Assembly: GCA_007134175.1 (NCBI GenBank)
Contig: SLLF01000039.1
Coordinates: forward strand, 1 to 5,661
Origin: Kiritimatiellia bacterium
Lineage (GTDB): Bacteria; Verrucomicrobiota; Kiritimatiellia; SLAD01
DNA length: 5,661 nucleotides
Reading direction: 5' to 3'
This document shows positions 1 to 5,661 of the stretch, piece by piece (within the stretch, counting starts at the first letter, position 1; the number at the start of each line of letters is the position of its first letter). Below the pieces are notes generated by a model. The model was not told the DNA's origin. It did not search any database and saw only the letters and a list, made by a program, of their open reading frames with translations. Made by a program: the position numbers and the translations under genes.

Positions 1-2008
1 CCGCTTTCAGTTCCTGCAACTGAGCGCCCGTTTCACTTTCCTGCTGCTGGCTCTCGGCCTGCAGTTGCGCGTAGGTCGCCCGTAGCTCCTCCAGCTCGCG
101 CTGTGCCTGTTCGGCCTGCTCGCGCAGTTCCGTCTCCGCGCGCGTCTGCGTGTCGAGCTGCAGCTGCACGGAATTGAGCTCTTCCGCGTAGCGCTGGGTT
201 TCGCTTTCCGCGCGCTGTAACCGCTCCTGCAGGGCCTGTTCAGCCTGGCGGGCATTGTCTTCTACCGCTGTTACCCGCTCGCGCTGCTGGCGCAGGAACG
301 ACTCCTTCTCCGCCGTCAATTCCCTGGCTTCATGCAACTGCGCGGAAAGATGGGCGATCTTCTGCTCCAGTGCCCGGTTCCGCGTGTCGGCGTCGGACTG
401 CTGCAGACGCAGGTTTTCCAAGTCGGATTCCAGCATGCGTTCGCGACTGGAGGTTTCCTCTTGCAGCTGAACGTAGAGCGTCTTCTGCTCTTCCAGTTCC
501 TCGATTTTTTGCGCCGCAATGGCCTCCTCCAATTCGGTTTGCAAGCGTTGCCGTTCCTGCTCATGCTCGCGACGCACCCGCTGCAGTTCCGCTTGCAACT
601 CACGCCACTGCTCCTTCTGCCGCTCCAGTTGCTGCTCTTTTTCCTTGCTGACCCCTTCGGCCACGTGCAGCCGTGCCCGGATCTCATCCAATTGCGTGCT
701 CAGATCATGAATGCGCCGGGTCGCGGCGGTATCGCTTTGTTGTGCCTGCAGCTCGTTTATGGTTTCGGTCAACGACTGCTCGCGTTCCGCCTTGGCCGCA
801 CGCAGTTCCTGCAACTCGTTTTCCAGCGCGGCCACCCGCTGGGCCGTTTGCTCGGCGGCGGCACGCGCTTCCCGCACCTCCGCCAACTCTTGTTCCAACC
901 GCTCGTTGGCGGCCTGCAGGTCGGCCACTTCCGCTTCGCGGGCGGATACCGTGGTTCCGGTCTCTTCCGCCTTGTCACGTAGCTCCGCCAGTTCCTGCTC
1001 CAACCGCTCGTTCGCTGCCTTCAGGTCGGCGGCTTCCGTCTCGCGCGCCGCCACGCTGGCACCGGTTTGTTCGGCGGACGCGCGGATTTCCGCCAACTCC
1101 CGTTCCAACTGCTCATTGGCCGCTTTCAGTTTAGCCGCCTCTGCTTCGCGCGCCGCAATAGCCGCCTCTGTATCACCGGCGGATGCCCGGGCCGCCGTCA
1201 ACTCGGACTGGCTGCGGTCCTGCGCCGCTTTGGCCTCCGCCAGCTCGCGTTCGAGTTCGCCCATTCGCTTGGCCAAATCCTCGCTGCCGGCTTGGGCCGA
1301 GCGGGCTTTCTCCAAGTCCGCGGACAAGGACGCGATGCGCGTTTCGGCCTGGCGGGCCTGCTGCTGCCCTTCCTGGGCCGCCGCAAGTTCCTGCTGCACG
1401 TTCTTAAGTTGTGTCTCCAAGTCCCGCACCCGCCGCGCCGCTTTCTCGCCAGCCTGCGTGTCGACCTCCAACTGCCTGGCTTTGAGCGCCTCGATTTCCT
1501 GCTCCAATTCGCGTTCGCGTCGCTGACTGCGATCGCGCTGCTCGTCTAGTTTGCGCTGCAACGCTTCCACATCCCCGTTGTCCGCCGCTCTGCTCTTGGG
1601 AATACTCGGCTTGCCACGCGGAGGCACGTTGCCACCGCCCGTACCCGGAATGGATTGCGTCATCTGCGGATCCGCCAGCAGCTCTCCGACTTGTACCTGC
1701 TCACCGGTATCCTTGTTTTTGGCCGTGCTCGATTCCTTGACCGCCCCGGATCCAACAAAATCCTTGATGGCCTCGCGATTGACGGGTCCGAAGGTCTTCC
1801 CGTTGGCGAGTTCCACCATCCACCGCATACCAAGTTCCGGCAGCGTTTCCACCGGTGTCCAGTTCTGTTTATCCTGCGACACCTTGTTGCCTGGCGCGAT
1901 ACGGCAATTGTTGGCCCAGTTGCGTAATTGCTCAATGGCAATCGGGCCATATACATCGCCGTCGTCCGTCTGCAGATACCACTCGCTCGATCGATTGTTG
2001 TCCACCAT
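1..2008 (-). CDS. GYF_2-domain, long coiled-coil protein (C-terminus beyond the left edge)
   Basis: The frame is open from the ATG at 2006-2008 to the left edge, giving 669 visible codons with no stop. A GAGGT ribosome binding site lies at 2014-2018, about five bases before the start. Residues 10-56 look like a GYF_2 (DUF4339) module: WYLQTDDG at the start, then YGP (20-22), a conserved-looking EQLRNWA helix and NWTPV (49-53). Residues 61-111 look like a second, weaker copy (RWMVELANGKTFGP). A Gly/Pro-rich linker follows (about 119-138), and from about 146 onward the protein is almost wholly Glu/Gln/Arg/Leu/Ala heptads typical of a long coiled coil, including 35-residue repeats. GYF folds usually bind proline-rich peptides, so a scaffold or tether role is plausible, but no enzymatic domain is visible and the function is unknown. 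No signal peptide or membrane segment is seen, so it is probably cytoplasmic. An SMC-like ATPase is unlikely because there is no N-terminal Walker A motif. Confidence 0.87.
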   Translation of the reverse strand, partial: MVDNNRSSEWYLQTDDGDVYGPIAIEQLRNWANNCRIAPGNKVSQDKQNWTPVETLPELGMRWMVELANGKTFGPVNREAIKDFVGSGAVKESSTAKNKDTGEQVQVGELLADPQMTQSIPGTGGGNVPPRGKPSIPKSRAADNGDVEALQRKLDEQRDRSQRRERELEQEIEALKARQLEVDTQAGEKAARRVRDLETQLKNVQQELAAAQEGQQQARQAETRIASLSADLEKARSAQAGSEDLAKRMGELERELAEAKAAQDRSQSELTAARASAGDTEAAIAAREAEAAKLKAANEQLERELAEIRASAEQTGASVAARETEAADLKAANERLEQELAELRDKAEETGTTVSAREAEVADLQAANERLEQELAEVREARAAAEQTAQRVAALENELQELRAAKAEREQSLTETINELQAQQSDTAATRRIHDLSTQLDEIRARLHVAEGVSKEKEQQLERQKEQWRELQAELQRVRREHEQERQRLQTELEEAIAAQKIEELEEQKTLYVQLQEETSSRERMLESDLENLRLQQSDADTRNRALEQKIAHLSAQLHEARELTAEKESFLRQQRERVTAVEDNARQAEQALQERLQRAESETQRYAEELNSVQLQLDTQTRAETELREQAEQAQRELEELRATYAQLQAESQQQESETGAQLQELKA
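791..1210 (-). repeat. Four tandem 105-bp units encoding a 35-residue coiled-coil repeat
   Basis: Inside the coiled-coil gene the same phrase recurs exactly every 105 bp. In translation order the units are 1106-1210, 1001-1105, 896-1000 and 791-895 (residues 267-406). Each is 35 residues, exactly five heptads. Units one to three end in AANEQL or AANERL and share an internal AREAE/ARETE core. By eye, units 1 and 2 share 22 of 35 residues and units 2 and 3 share 24 of 35. The fourth unit has diverged, keeping mainly the EQELAE start and the AEQT segment. The stretch at 1211-1315 may be a still more decayed copy. The pattern implies duplication in steps of whole heptads, which keeps the coil in register. 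Confidence 0.85.
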
Positions 2009-2041
2009 GGCTTACCTCGCTTCAGAAATGAAAGGGAATAC

Positions 2042-2071
2042 ACTTCCCCCTTGGAACGATCCGGGGGAAGT
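2042..2071. promoter_or_regulatory. Perfect 9-bp inverted repeat over the divergent control region (operator or leader hairpin)
   Basis: ACTTCCCCC at 2042-2050 is exactly mirrored by GGGGGAAGT at 2063-2071, separated by 12 bases. The arm centres are 21 bp apart, two helical turns, which suits a symmetric DNA-binding regulator. The right arm touches the -10 box of the predicted minus-strand promoter and the repeat covers its start site, the classic place for a repressor. In RNA the arms would form a strong G-C hairpin, lengthened by GG/CC pairs inside the loop (2053-2054 with 2061-2062). There is no T-run after either arm, so it is not an intrinsic terminator. Confidence 0.6.
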
Positions 2072-2098
2072 AATAGGCGTTTGCTGGCAACGAGTAAA
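2070..2098 (-). promoter_or_regulatory. Predicted sigma-70-type promoter of the coiled-coil gene
   Basis: Read on the minus strand, TTTACT (2093-2098, four of six matches to TTGACA) is followed after a 17-base spacer by TATTAC (2070-2075, four of six matches to TATAAT). Transcription would start near 2063, leaving a leader of about 55 bases before the ATG at 2008. The spacing is ideal but both boxes are imperfect, and no experiment supports it. Confidence 0.5.
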
Positions 2099-2117
2099 GG
2101 AAAAAGTCCAGCGAACA

Positions 2118-2140
2118 GCCGCTTTATCATTGTCAGCGGC
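2118..2140 (+). promoter_or_regulatory. Hairpin in the leader of the ABC transporter operon
   Basis: GCCGCT at 2118-2123 pairs perfectly with AGCGGC at 2135-2140 across an 11-base loop. It ends 17 bases before the possible GTG start at 2158 and just before a weak purine-rich stretch (GGTGGG, 2141-2146). It could affect translation initiation of the permease. A six-pair stem can arise by chance in GC-rich DNA, so this is tentative. No good -35/-10 pair for plus-strand transcription was found; TATCAT at 2125-2130 resembles a -10 box but lacks a matching -35. Confidence 0.3.
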
Positions 2141-2172
2141 GGTGGGTCGGCGGCATAGTGCCGGGCGACACC

Positions 2173-3165
2173 ATGACCCTGCGCTACACTTCAACCCGCT
2201 ACTGGCGACGGCTAACGGTTATTGCCGTACTTGGCCCGCTGTTGATCGTGGTGGGGTTGTTTCTGGGCGACGGCTGGCGCGAGCCCTGGACGCTCCTCGA
2301 TCCGGCGCGCGCCGGCATCCTTCAGTTGCGACTGTGGCGGGTGGGCTTGGGTGCACTGGCGGGGGCCTCGCTGGCCCTGGCCGGTTGTGTGCTGCAGACC
2401 GTTCTACGCAACCCGCTGGCCGAGCCCTTTGTATTGGGGCTCTCCTCCGGAGCCGGGCTGGGCACCGCCGCCTGTATTGTGCTGGGGGCACTGGTGCTGC
2501 ATCCGATTCTGCTGCCCTTGTCCGGCTTCGCCGGTGCCATGTGCAGCTTGCTGGTGGTCTACCACCTCGCTCGTACCGCTCGCGGCACCACCCCGCACAC
2601 CTTGATCCTGGCCGGGGTGGTCTGGGGCTCCATTACCCACAGCGTACTGATGTTCCTGGTCACCCAATCCTCGGCGGAGGGATTGCAGGCTATTCTCTGG
2701 TGGATGTTGGGCGACTTGCAGGTGTACGACCCGCAACTGATCATCATGGTGGCGGTCATGAACAGTGCGGCAGCCTTGGGCTTGTTCGCCCATCATCGCG
2801 CCTTGAACGCCCTGTTACTGGGCGACGAAGGTGCCGCGCACGTCGGCGTCAACACGGAACGCGTCAAGATCACGGTACTGGCCCTGGGCACGTTGTTGGC
2901 CGCCGCCGCCGTCAGTGTCAGCGGCATCATTGCTTTTGTTGGACTGGTTGCGCCGCATGTCGCGCGCGCCTGGGTGGGTTCCGACCATCGACGGCTGTTA
3001 CCGGCCGCCGCCCTGGCGGGGGCCACCTTCCTGGTATGGGCCGACGGGATCGGGCGCACGCTGCTCTTTCCGGTGGAGATTCCCGTAGGCGTGTTGACCG
3101 CCCTGGTCGGCGGCCCGTTCTTCCTGCTGTTGTTGCGACGCAAACAAAAGGAAATCTGGACGTGA
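2173..3165 (+). CDS. FecCD/BtuC-family ABC importer permease
   Basis: This is the membrane-spanning subunit of a type II ABC importer for an iron-siderophore, heme, cobalamin or similar chelate. It would carry substrate from a periplasmic binding protein across the inner membrane. At about 330 residues it has normal family length, with many hydrophobic helices. Family hallmarks are in order: GASLALAG...NPLAEP...LGLSSGAGLGTAA near residues 60-100, LILAGVVWGS in the middle, WWMLGDL, then SGIIAFVGLVAPHVAR and the C-terminal WADGIGRTLLFPVEIPVGVLTALVGGPFF. The start is uncertain. ATG at 2173 is used here, but GTG at 2158 in the same frame would add five residues and has a weak GGTGGG upstream at long spacing; neither has a clear ribosome binding site. 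The stop overlaps the start of the ATPase gene by four bases, so the two are translationally coupled. Substrate cannot be read from the sequence. Confidence 0.93.
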   Translation: MTLRYTSTRYWRRLTVIAVLGPLLIVVGLFLGDGWREPWTLLDPARAGILQLRLWRVGLGALAGASLALAGCVLQTVLRNPLAEPFVLGLSSGAGLGTAACIVLGALVLHPILLPLSGFAGAMCSLLVVYHLARTARGTTPHTLILAGVVWGSITHSVLMFLVTQSSAEGLQAILWWMLGDLQVYDPQLIIMVAVMNSAAALGLFAHHRALNALLLGDEGAAHVGVNTERVKITVLALGTLLAAAAVSVSGIIAFVGLVAPHVARAWVGSDHRRLLPAAALAGATFLVWADGIGRTLLFPVEIPVGVLTALVGGPFFLLLLRRKQKEIWT

Positions 3166-3986
3166 ACGCAACACCGTTGTTCGTGCTGGATGCGATCCAC
3201 GCCGGCTACCTGGGGCAACCCGTGCTCCGCGGACTCTCCGCGACCATTGGACCCGCGGAAATCGTGGCGCTGATCGGCCCCAACGGCGTCGGCAAAACCA
3301 CCCTGCTCAAAGTGCTCGCGGGCGATCTACCGCTGCAAGCCGGGCAGTTAACCTACCGCGGAAAGCCCCTGGCGGCCTGGCCCCGGGGTATACGAGCCCA
3401 ATCCATTGCCTACGTTCCTCCGGTCCTGGACTTGTTAACCGCAATGCCCGTGGCCGAGTTTGTCGCGCTCGGACGCACGCCCTACCTCTTGGGCGGGCGC
3501 CGCTGGCAAAAAGCCGATCAAGCCGCCGTGGAGCACAGCCTGCAGGTGATGGCACTGGACCGCTTTCGTGATCGCAACGTGCATGAGCTGAGCGAAGGCG
3601 AAAAGCACCGCGCGATGATGGCTCTCGCCTTGGCGCAGGAACCTACCGTGCTGTTACTGGACGAGCCGACCGCGCATCTGGACATCAAGCATGCCTGGCA
3701 CACCATGGAATGGGTGGCATCGTGGCACCGGGAAATGCGCACCACGGTCATCATGACCACGCACGACCTCAACCTCGCCGCCACCTTTGCCGAACGCTTA
3801 TGGTTGCTGGCCGACGGTACATTACGGGCAGCCGGACCCGCTGCCGAGGTGTTGACGCCCGACCTGCTCAGCCACGTCTACGACTACCCCATTCGCGTCT
3901 GGACCGACGCCGGCGCGACCACCCGCCGCGTCTTCCCCGTTCGGGTCAAGGACCGGGGGCAGGGCCGGACGTCACTCCTTGTCTAG
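3162..3986 (+). CDS. FecE/BtuD-type ABC transporter ATP-binding protein
   Basis: This cytoplasmic ATPase powers the adjacent permease. GTG at 3162 is the start: it overlaps the permease stop as GTGA, has AAAAGGA nine bases upstream, and the product begins with a normal family N-terminus. The 274 residues contain Walker A GPNGVGKT (39-46), a signature loop LSEGE (143-147), Walker B VLLLDEP (163-169), D-loop AHLD (171-174) and the switch histidine H201 in MTTHDLN. The ALGRTPYL stretch (102-109) is typical of ferric-siderophore/cobalamin ATPases. One oddity is that the Q-loop, usually YxPQ, reads YVPP here (84-87), so the conserved glutamine is a proline. The frame is open far upstream, but that part lies over the permease in another frame and over the antisense coiled-coil gene, so it is not coding. 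The C-terminal 20 or so residues are basic and poorly conserved in character. Confidence 0.93.
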   Translation: MNATPLFVLDAIHAGYLGQPVLRGLSATIGPAEIVALIGPNGVGKTTLLKVLAGDLPLQAGQLTYRGKPLAAWPRGIRAQSIAYVPPVLDLLTAMPVAEFVALGRTPYLLGGRRWQKADQAAVEHSLQVMALDRFRDRNVHELSEGEKHRAMMALALAQEPTVLLLDEPTAHLDIKHAWHTMEWVASWHREMRTTVIMTTHDLNLAATFAERLWLLADGTLRAAGPAAEVLTPDLLSHVYDYPIRVWTDAGATTRRVFPVRVKDRGQGRTSLLV

Positions 3987-4005
3987 TTGCAGGGTGGTGG
4001 GTGCG

Positions 4006-4416
4006 TCAAGCCGGCTCCAGGCAGCTACTATGTTGGCGCACGTTATCAATGCGCAGGCGCAACAATTGGGCTTCGGGCCCCCAGGCTAGTTCGTCGCCTA
4101 CCCGGTAGCCCAGCAAGGCCATGCCGATCGGGGACAGAACCGATACGCGTGTTGTGCCGTCTGATTCCTCCGGCATAACCAACCTGAACGACTCTTTGGC
4201 GCCGCCATCTAGATCGGTAATCCAGACGGTAGAATTGATCATGACGACATCGTCCGGCATTCTTTCCGTGGGCAGGATACGAGCCCGCTTTAGTTCGTCC
4301 TTAAGATCCAGCATAAATTCCAGATAAGGTAAGGCCGCGCCTTTTACGTCCGGCATTACCAATCCGGCCAACAAAGCCCGGTCGTGGTCGCTCAATAATA
4401 TCTTCTTATTTTTCAT
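4006..4416 (-). CDS. Rnk-like / GreA-GreB C-terminal-fold protein
   Basis: The product of 136 residues matches the size and layout of Rnk (regulator of nucleoside diphosphate kinase), a relative of the GreA/GreB transcript-cleavage factors that binds RNA polymerase. A short N-terminal helical part (about 1-48, including DHDRALLAGLV and a LKDELKRARIL helix) precedes a GreA/GreB C-terminal-type domain. Its hallmarks are MPDDVVMINSTVWITDLD (53-70) and VSVLSPIGMALLGYRVGDELAWG (91-113). It lacks the long coiled-coil finger of GreA, so transcript cleavage is not expected. The start is secure: GGAGGT sits six bases before the ATG. It follows the USP-EIIA gene by 39 bp on the same strand and is probably cotranscribed with it. 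Its 3' end faces the ABC operon with only 19 bp between stops. The family call is firm; the physiological role here is inferred. Confidence 0.85.
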   Translation of the reverse strand: MKNKKILLSDHDRALLAGLVMPDVKGAALPYLEFMLDLKDELKRARILPTERMPDDVVMINSTVWITDLDGGAKESFRLVMPEESDGTTRVSVLSPIGMALLGYRVGDELAWGPEAQLLRLRIDNVRQHSSCLEPA

Positions 4417-4417
4417 G

Positions 4418-4427
4418 GTTTACCTCC
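4418..4427 (-). promoter_or_regulatory. Strong ribosome binding site of the Rnk-like gene
   Basis: On the minus strand GGAGGT stands six bases ahead of the ATG at 4416, a near-perfect Shine-Dalgarno match. It fixes the start of the Rnk-like gene and is the best such site in the window, suggesting efficient translation compared with its neighbours. Confidence 0.7.
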
Positions 4428-4455
4428 GTACAATCCATTTGAGCTGGATGCTTGC

Positions 4456-5661
4456 TTATTTTGGTGCGGCCCCTTTGCTGGAACTCCGGGTTCGTCGGGT
4501 TTTGGATACGCTTGGTGGCCTAGGACAAGGTGTCCGCACAAACGAGGGCTCCACGCCCCCGGCATTGGCAGCGGGCTCCAATATGTCCAGGACGGCTGCA
4601 GGCGATGCACACTTCAGTAGCGCTTCGCGCACGGCAGGCCGGATCATGCGCCGCGCGATCCGGGCTTGTAACGCCAAATGCTCGTCACAAAATCCATCCG
4701 GCGTGACCAGCAGAAAGATAAACCGGCTGGGCGCACCGTCGGCACTACCGAAATTCACACCGTTGGGGCAAATGGCCATGCTGCCGGCCATGCCGCGAAA
4801 GCCGTGCAAGTGAATGTGCGGAAACGCGGTTTGACAGTCCACGGCAGACGGCATCGCGCGTTCCCTTGCCATGGCGAGATCAATCAGTTTCCGCCGCGAA
4901 GAGCATGGCACCTGATTTTCCAGAATAAGCGCTTCGATAAGCAGTGCAATGGCGGCTTCCTTATCCTCCGGGTGAGCATCCTGCAGAATCAACCGCCCCC
5001 AAAAGAGCCGCCGCAACGTGACGGGCGACGGACGTTTGGGGGAAAACAAGATCTGGGACGCCGCAGATTGACGCGCCACGGCGGCTGCCATTGATGCAGA
5101 AAAGTGACCGGCATCCGTCAACAATGGGGGGGCGGCCATGATCAGCAAATCGTCGGGATGTATCCGGCGAACAATGTCATGCACCACATTGGATTCGAGG
5201 CACACATCGAAATCCGCGTTCACGCCCAGCAGGTACGATGTCCGGGCATCAATGAGCTGGTTCAAATCGGTTCCTTCAGGAAGCGGCTCCCCGGTGGCGG
5301 GTAGATCTTCCGGACGCGGCAGGTAGAGGATGAACAAGGGCACCTTTAATGTGGCCGCAATCTCTTTGGCCACCCATAACTGTTGCAGGGCATGATACCC
5401 GCGTGAGGTCGCCACAACCACTCGGCGGATCCGCTTTTCCGCCTGCTGGCGTACCAGCATGGTCGGCAGGTTTAAACCGATAACGTGCCGCAACACCACG
5501 TCGACCCGGTCTTCATCCAATAGCCAGTCTGTCGTCAAGAATCCCATCGGACAGCGGAGCCGTGCGTCGGCGTCATCGCTGGAATCGTAATCGCCATTAT
5601 CCGCCTGATAACGACCGCCGCCCTCTTTACCCGTCAACGTGTCCGCTTCTCCATGCATCAC
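4456..5661 (-). CDS. USP-like and PTS EIIA type-2 domain fusion protein (N-terminus uncertain, reaches right edge)
   Basis: The visible 401 codons begin with GTG then ATG at the very edge, so the true start may lie outside. Residues 1-35 are acidic, Gly/Asp-rich linker-like sequence. Residues 36-71 (ending NLPTMLVRQ) resemble the tail of a first USP unit, and 77-205 look like a USP domain (RIRRVVVATSRG, a LWVAKEIAATL helix, PLFILYL, DDLLIMAAPP), but the usual glycine-rich ATP loop is not recognisable. Residues 215-362 match a PTS EIIA-2 (mannitol/fructose/PtsN) domain: MARERAMPSAV, AFPHIHLHG with candidate phosphoryl-accepting H282, FIFLLVTP (314-321) and the second conserved histidine H328 in DEHLALQARIARR. 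The final 40 residues are basic and low-complexity. With no EIIB or EIIC here, a regulatory role is more likely than sugar uptake. In known families, such USP and EIIA tails often follow a permease or antiporter, so this may be the C-terminal part of a transporter. Confidence 0.82.
   Translation of the reverse strand: MMHGEADTLTGKEGGGRYQADNGDYDSSDDADARLRCPMGFLTTDWLLDEDRVDVVLRHVIGLNLPTMLVRQQAEKRIRRVVVATSRGYHALQQLWVAKEIAATLKVPLFILYLPRPEDLPATGEPLPEGTDLNQLIDARTSYLLGVNADFDVCLESNVVHDIVRRIHPDDLLIMAAPPLLTDAGHFSASMAAAVARQSAASQILFSPKRPSPVTLRRLFWGRLILQDAHPEDKEAAIALLIEALILENQVPCSSRRKLIDLAMARERAMPSAVDCQTAFPHIHLHGFRGMAGSMAICPNGVNFGSADGAPSRFIFLLVTPDGFCDEHLALQARIARRMIRPAVREALLKCASPAAVLDILEPAANAGGVEPSFVRTPCPRPPSVSKTRRTRSSSKGAAPK

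Larger units (their letters stand above)
2009..2172. other. Divergent intergenic control region
   Basis: This is the only sizeable non-coding gap in the window. It separates the minus-strand coiled-coil gene from the plus-strand ABC operon. It holds the predicted minus-strand promoter, the 9-bp inverted repeat and the leader hairpin listed separately. Two motifs loosely resemble cobalamin riboswitch parts: AAAGGGAA (2031-2038) and AGTCCAGCGAACAGCC (2105-2120). Any regulator binding here could act on both transcripts. Confidence 0.6.

Noticed and set aside
332..982. Plus-strand open frame of 216 codons, Leu/Gln/Phe-rich and apparently hydrophobic
   Set aside because: It is the antisense shadow of the same coiled coil: Glu codons GAA/GAG read as TTC/CTC and Gln CAG as CTG. 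It looks membrane-like only for that reason.
791..1210. Regularly spaced 105-bp repeats considered as a CRISPR or satellite array
   Set aside because: The units are contiguous, in frame and protein-coding, with no unique spacers between short identical repeats.
711..1526. Plus-strand open frame of 271 codons, Ser/Ala/Arg-rich
   Set aside because: It lies wholly antisense to the coiled-coil gene. Its low-complexity composition is what the reverse complement of Glu/Gln/Leu/Ala heptad codons gives, and it shows no domain signature.
2042..2071. Inverted repeat considered as an intrinsic terminator
   Set aside because: No T-run follows on either strand, and it sits between divergent gene starts where no transcript should end.
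1660..2130. Minus-strand open frame of 156 codons crossing the start of the coiled-coil gene
   Set aside because: It overlaps the GYF_2 reading frame, which has domain motifs and a ribosome binding site, while this frame has neither.
1551..3161. Long N-terminal extension of the ATPase frame, open from 1551
   Set aside because: The first part is antisense to the GYF_2 gene and the rest is out of frame over the permease. The ATPase domain starts right after the coupled GTG at 3162, which has its own ribosome binding site.
2404..3218. Minus-strand open frames of up to 141 codons over the permease
   Set aside because: These are antisense to a clearly conserved FecCD permease and have low-complexity composition typical of GC-rich shadow frames.

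Overview
The window is a GC-rich, tightly packed bacterial chromosome segment with four protein-coding blocks and no RNA genes, insertion sequences or CRISPR arrays that I can see. The content suggests a Gram-negative bacterium: a BtuCD/FecCD-type importer, an Rnk/GreA-family protein and a universal-stress-protein (USP) domain fused to a PTS EIIA domain. GYF_2 domains on long coiled coils and USP-EIIA fusions made me think of the Planctomycetes-Verrucomicrobia-Lentisphaerae-Kiritimatiellota group, but that is a weak inference.

Layout. (1) 1-2008, minus strand: the N-terminal 669 residues of a very long coiled-coil protein. It begins with two GYF_2-like modules, continues with a Pro/Gly-rich linker and an unbroken heptad coil with a 35-residue internal repeat, and runs off the left edge. 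(2) 2009-2172: a divergent control region with a convincing minus-strand promoter, a perfect 9-bp inverted repeat over the -10/start site, and a second hairpin just before the plus-strand gene. (3) 2173-3986, plus strand: a translationally coupled permease and ATPase pair of an iron-siderophore/heme/cobalamin-type ABC importer. No substrate-binding protein is in the window. (4) 4006-5661, minus strand, convergent with the importer: a protein with USP-like and PTS EIIA domains (reaching the right edge, N-terminus uncertain), followed 39 bp later by an Rnk-like GreA-fold protein with a strong ribosome binding site.

How they may work together. The permease and ATPase form one transporter. The USP-EIIA and Rnk-like genes look like a two-gene stress/regulatory operon, one protein able to accept a phosphate from HPr and the other likely to touch RNA polymerase. 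The coiled-coil gene shares only the divergent control region with the transporter, so any functional link is speculative.

The points most worth a second look are the 35-residue coiled-coil repeat behind tandem GYF_2-like modules, the palindrome over the divergent promoter (with some resemblance to a cobalamin-type leader), the loss of the Q-loop glutamine in the ATPase, and the USP-EIIA/Rnk-like pairing.
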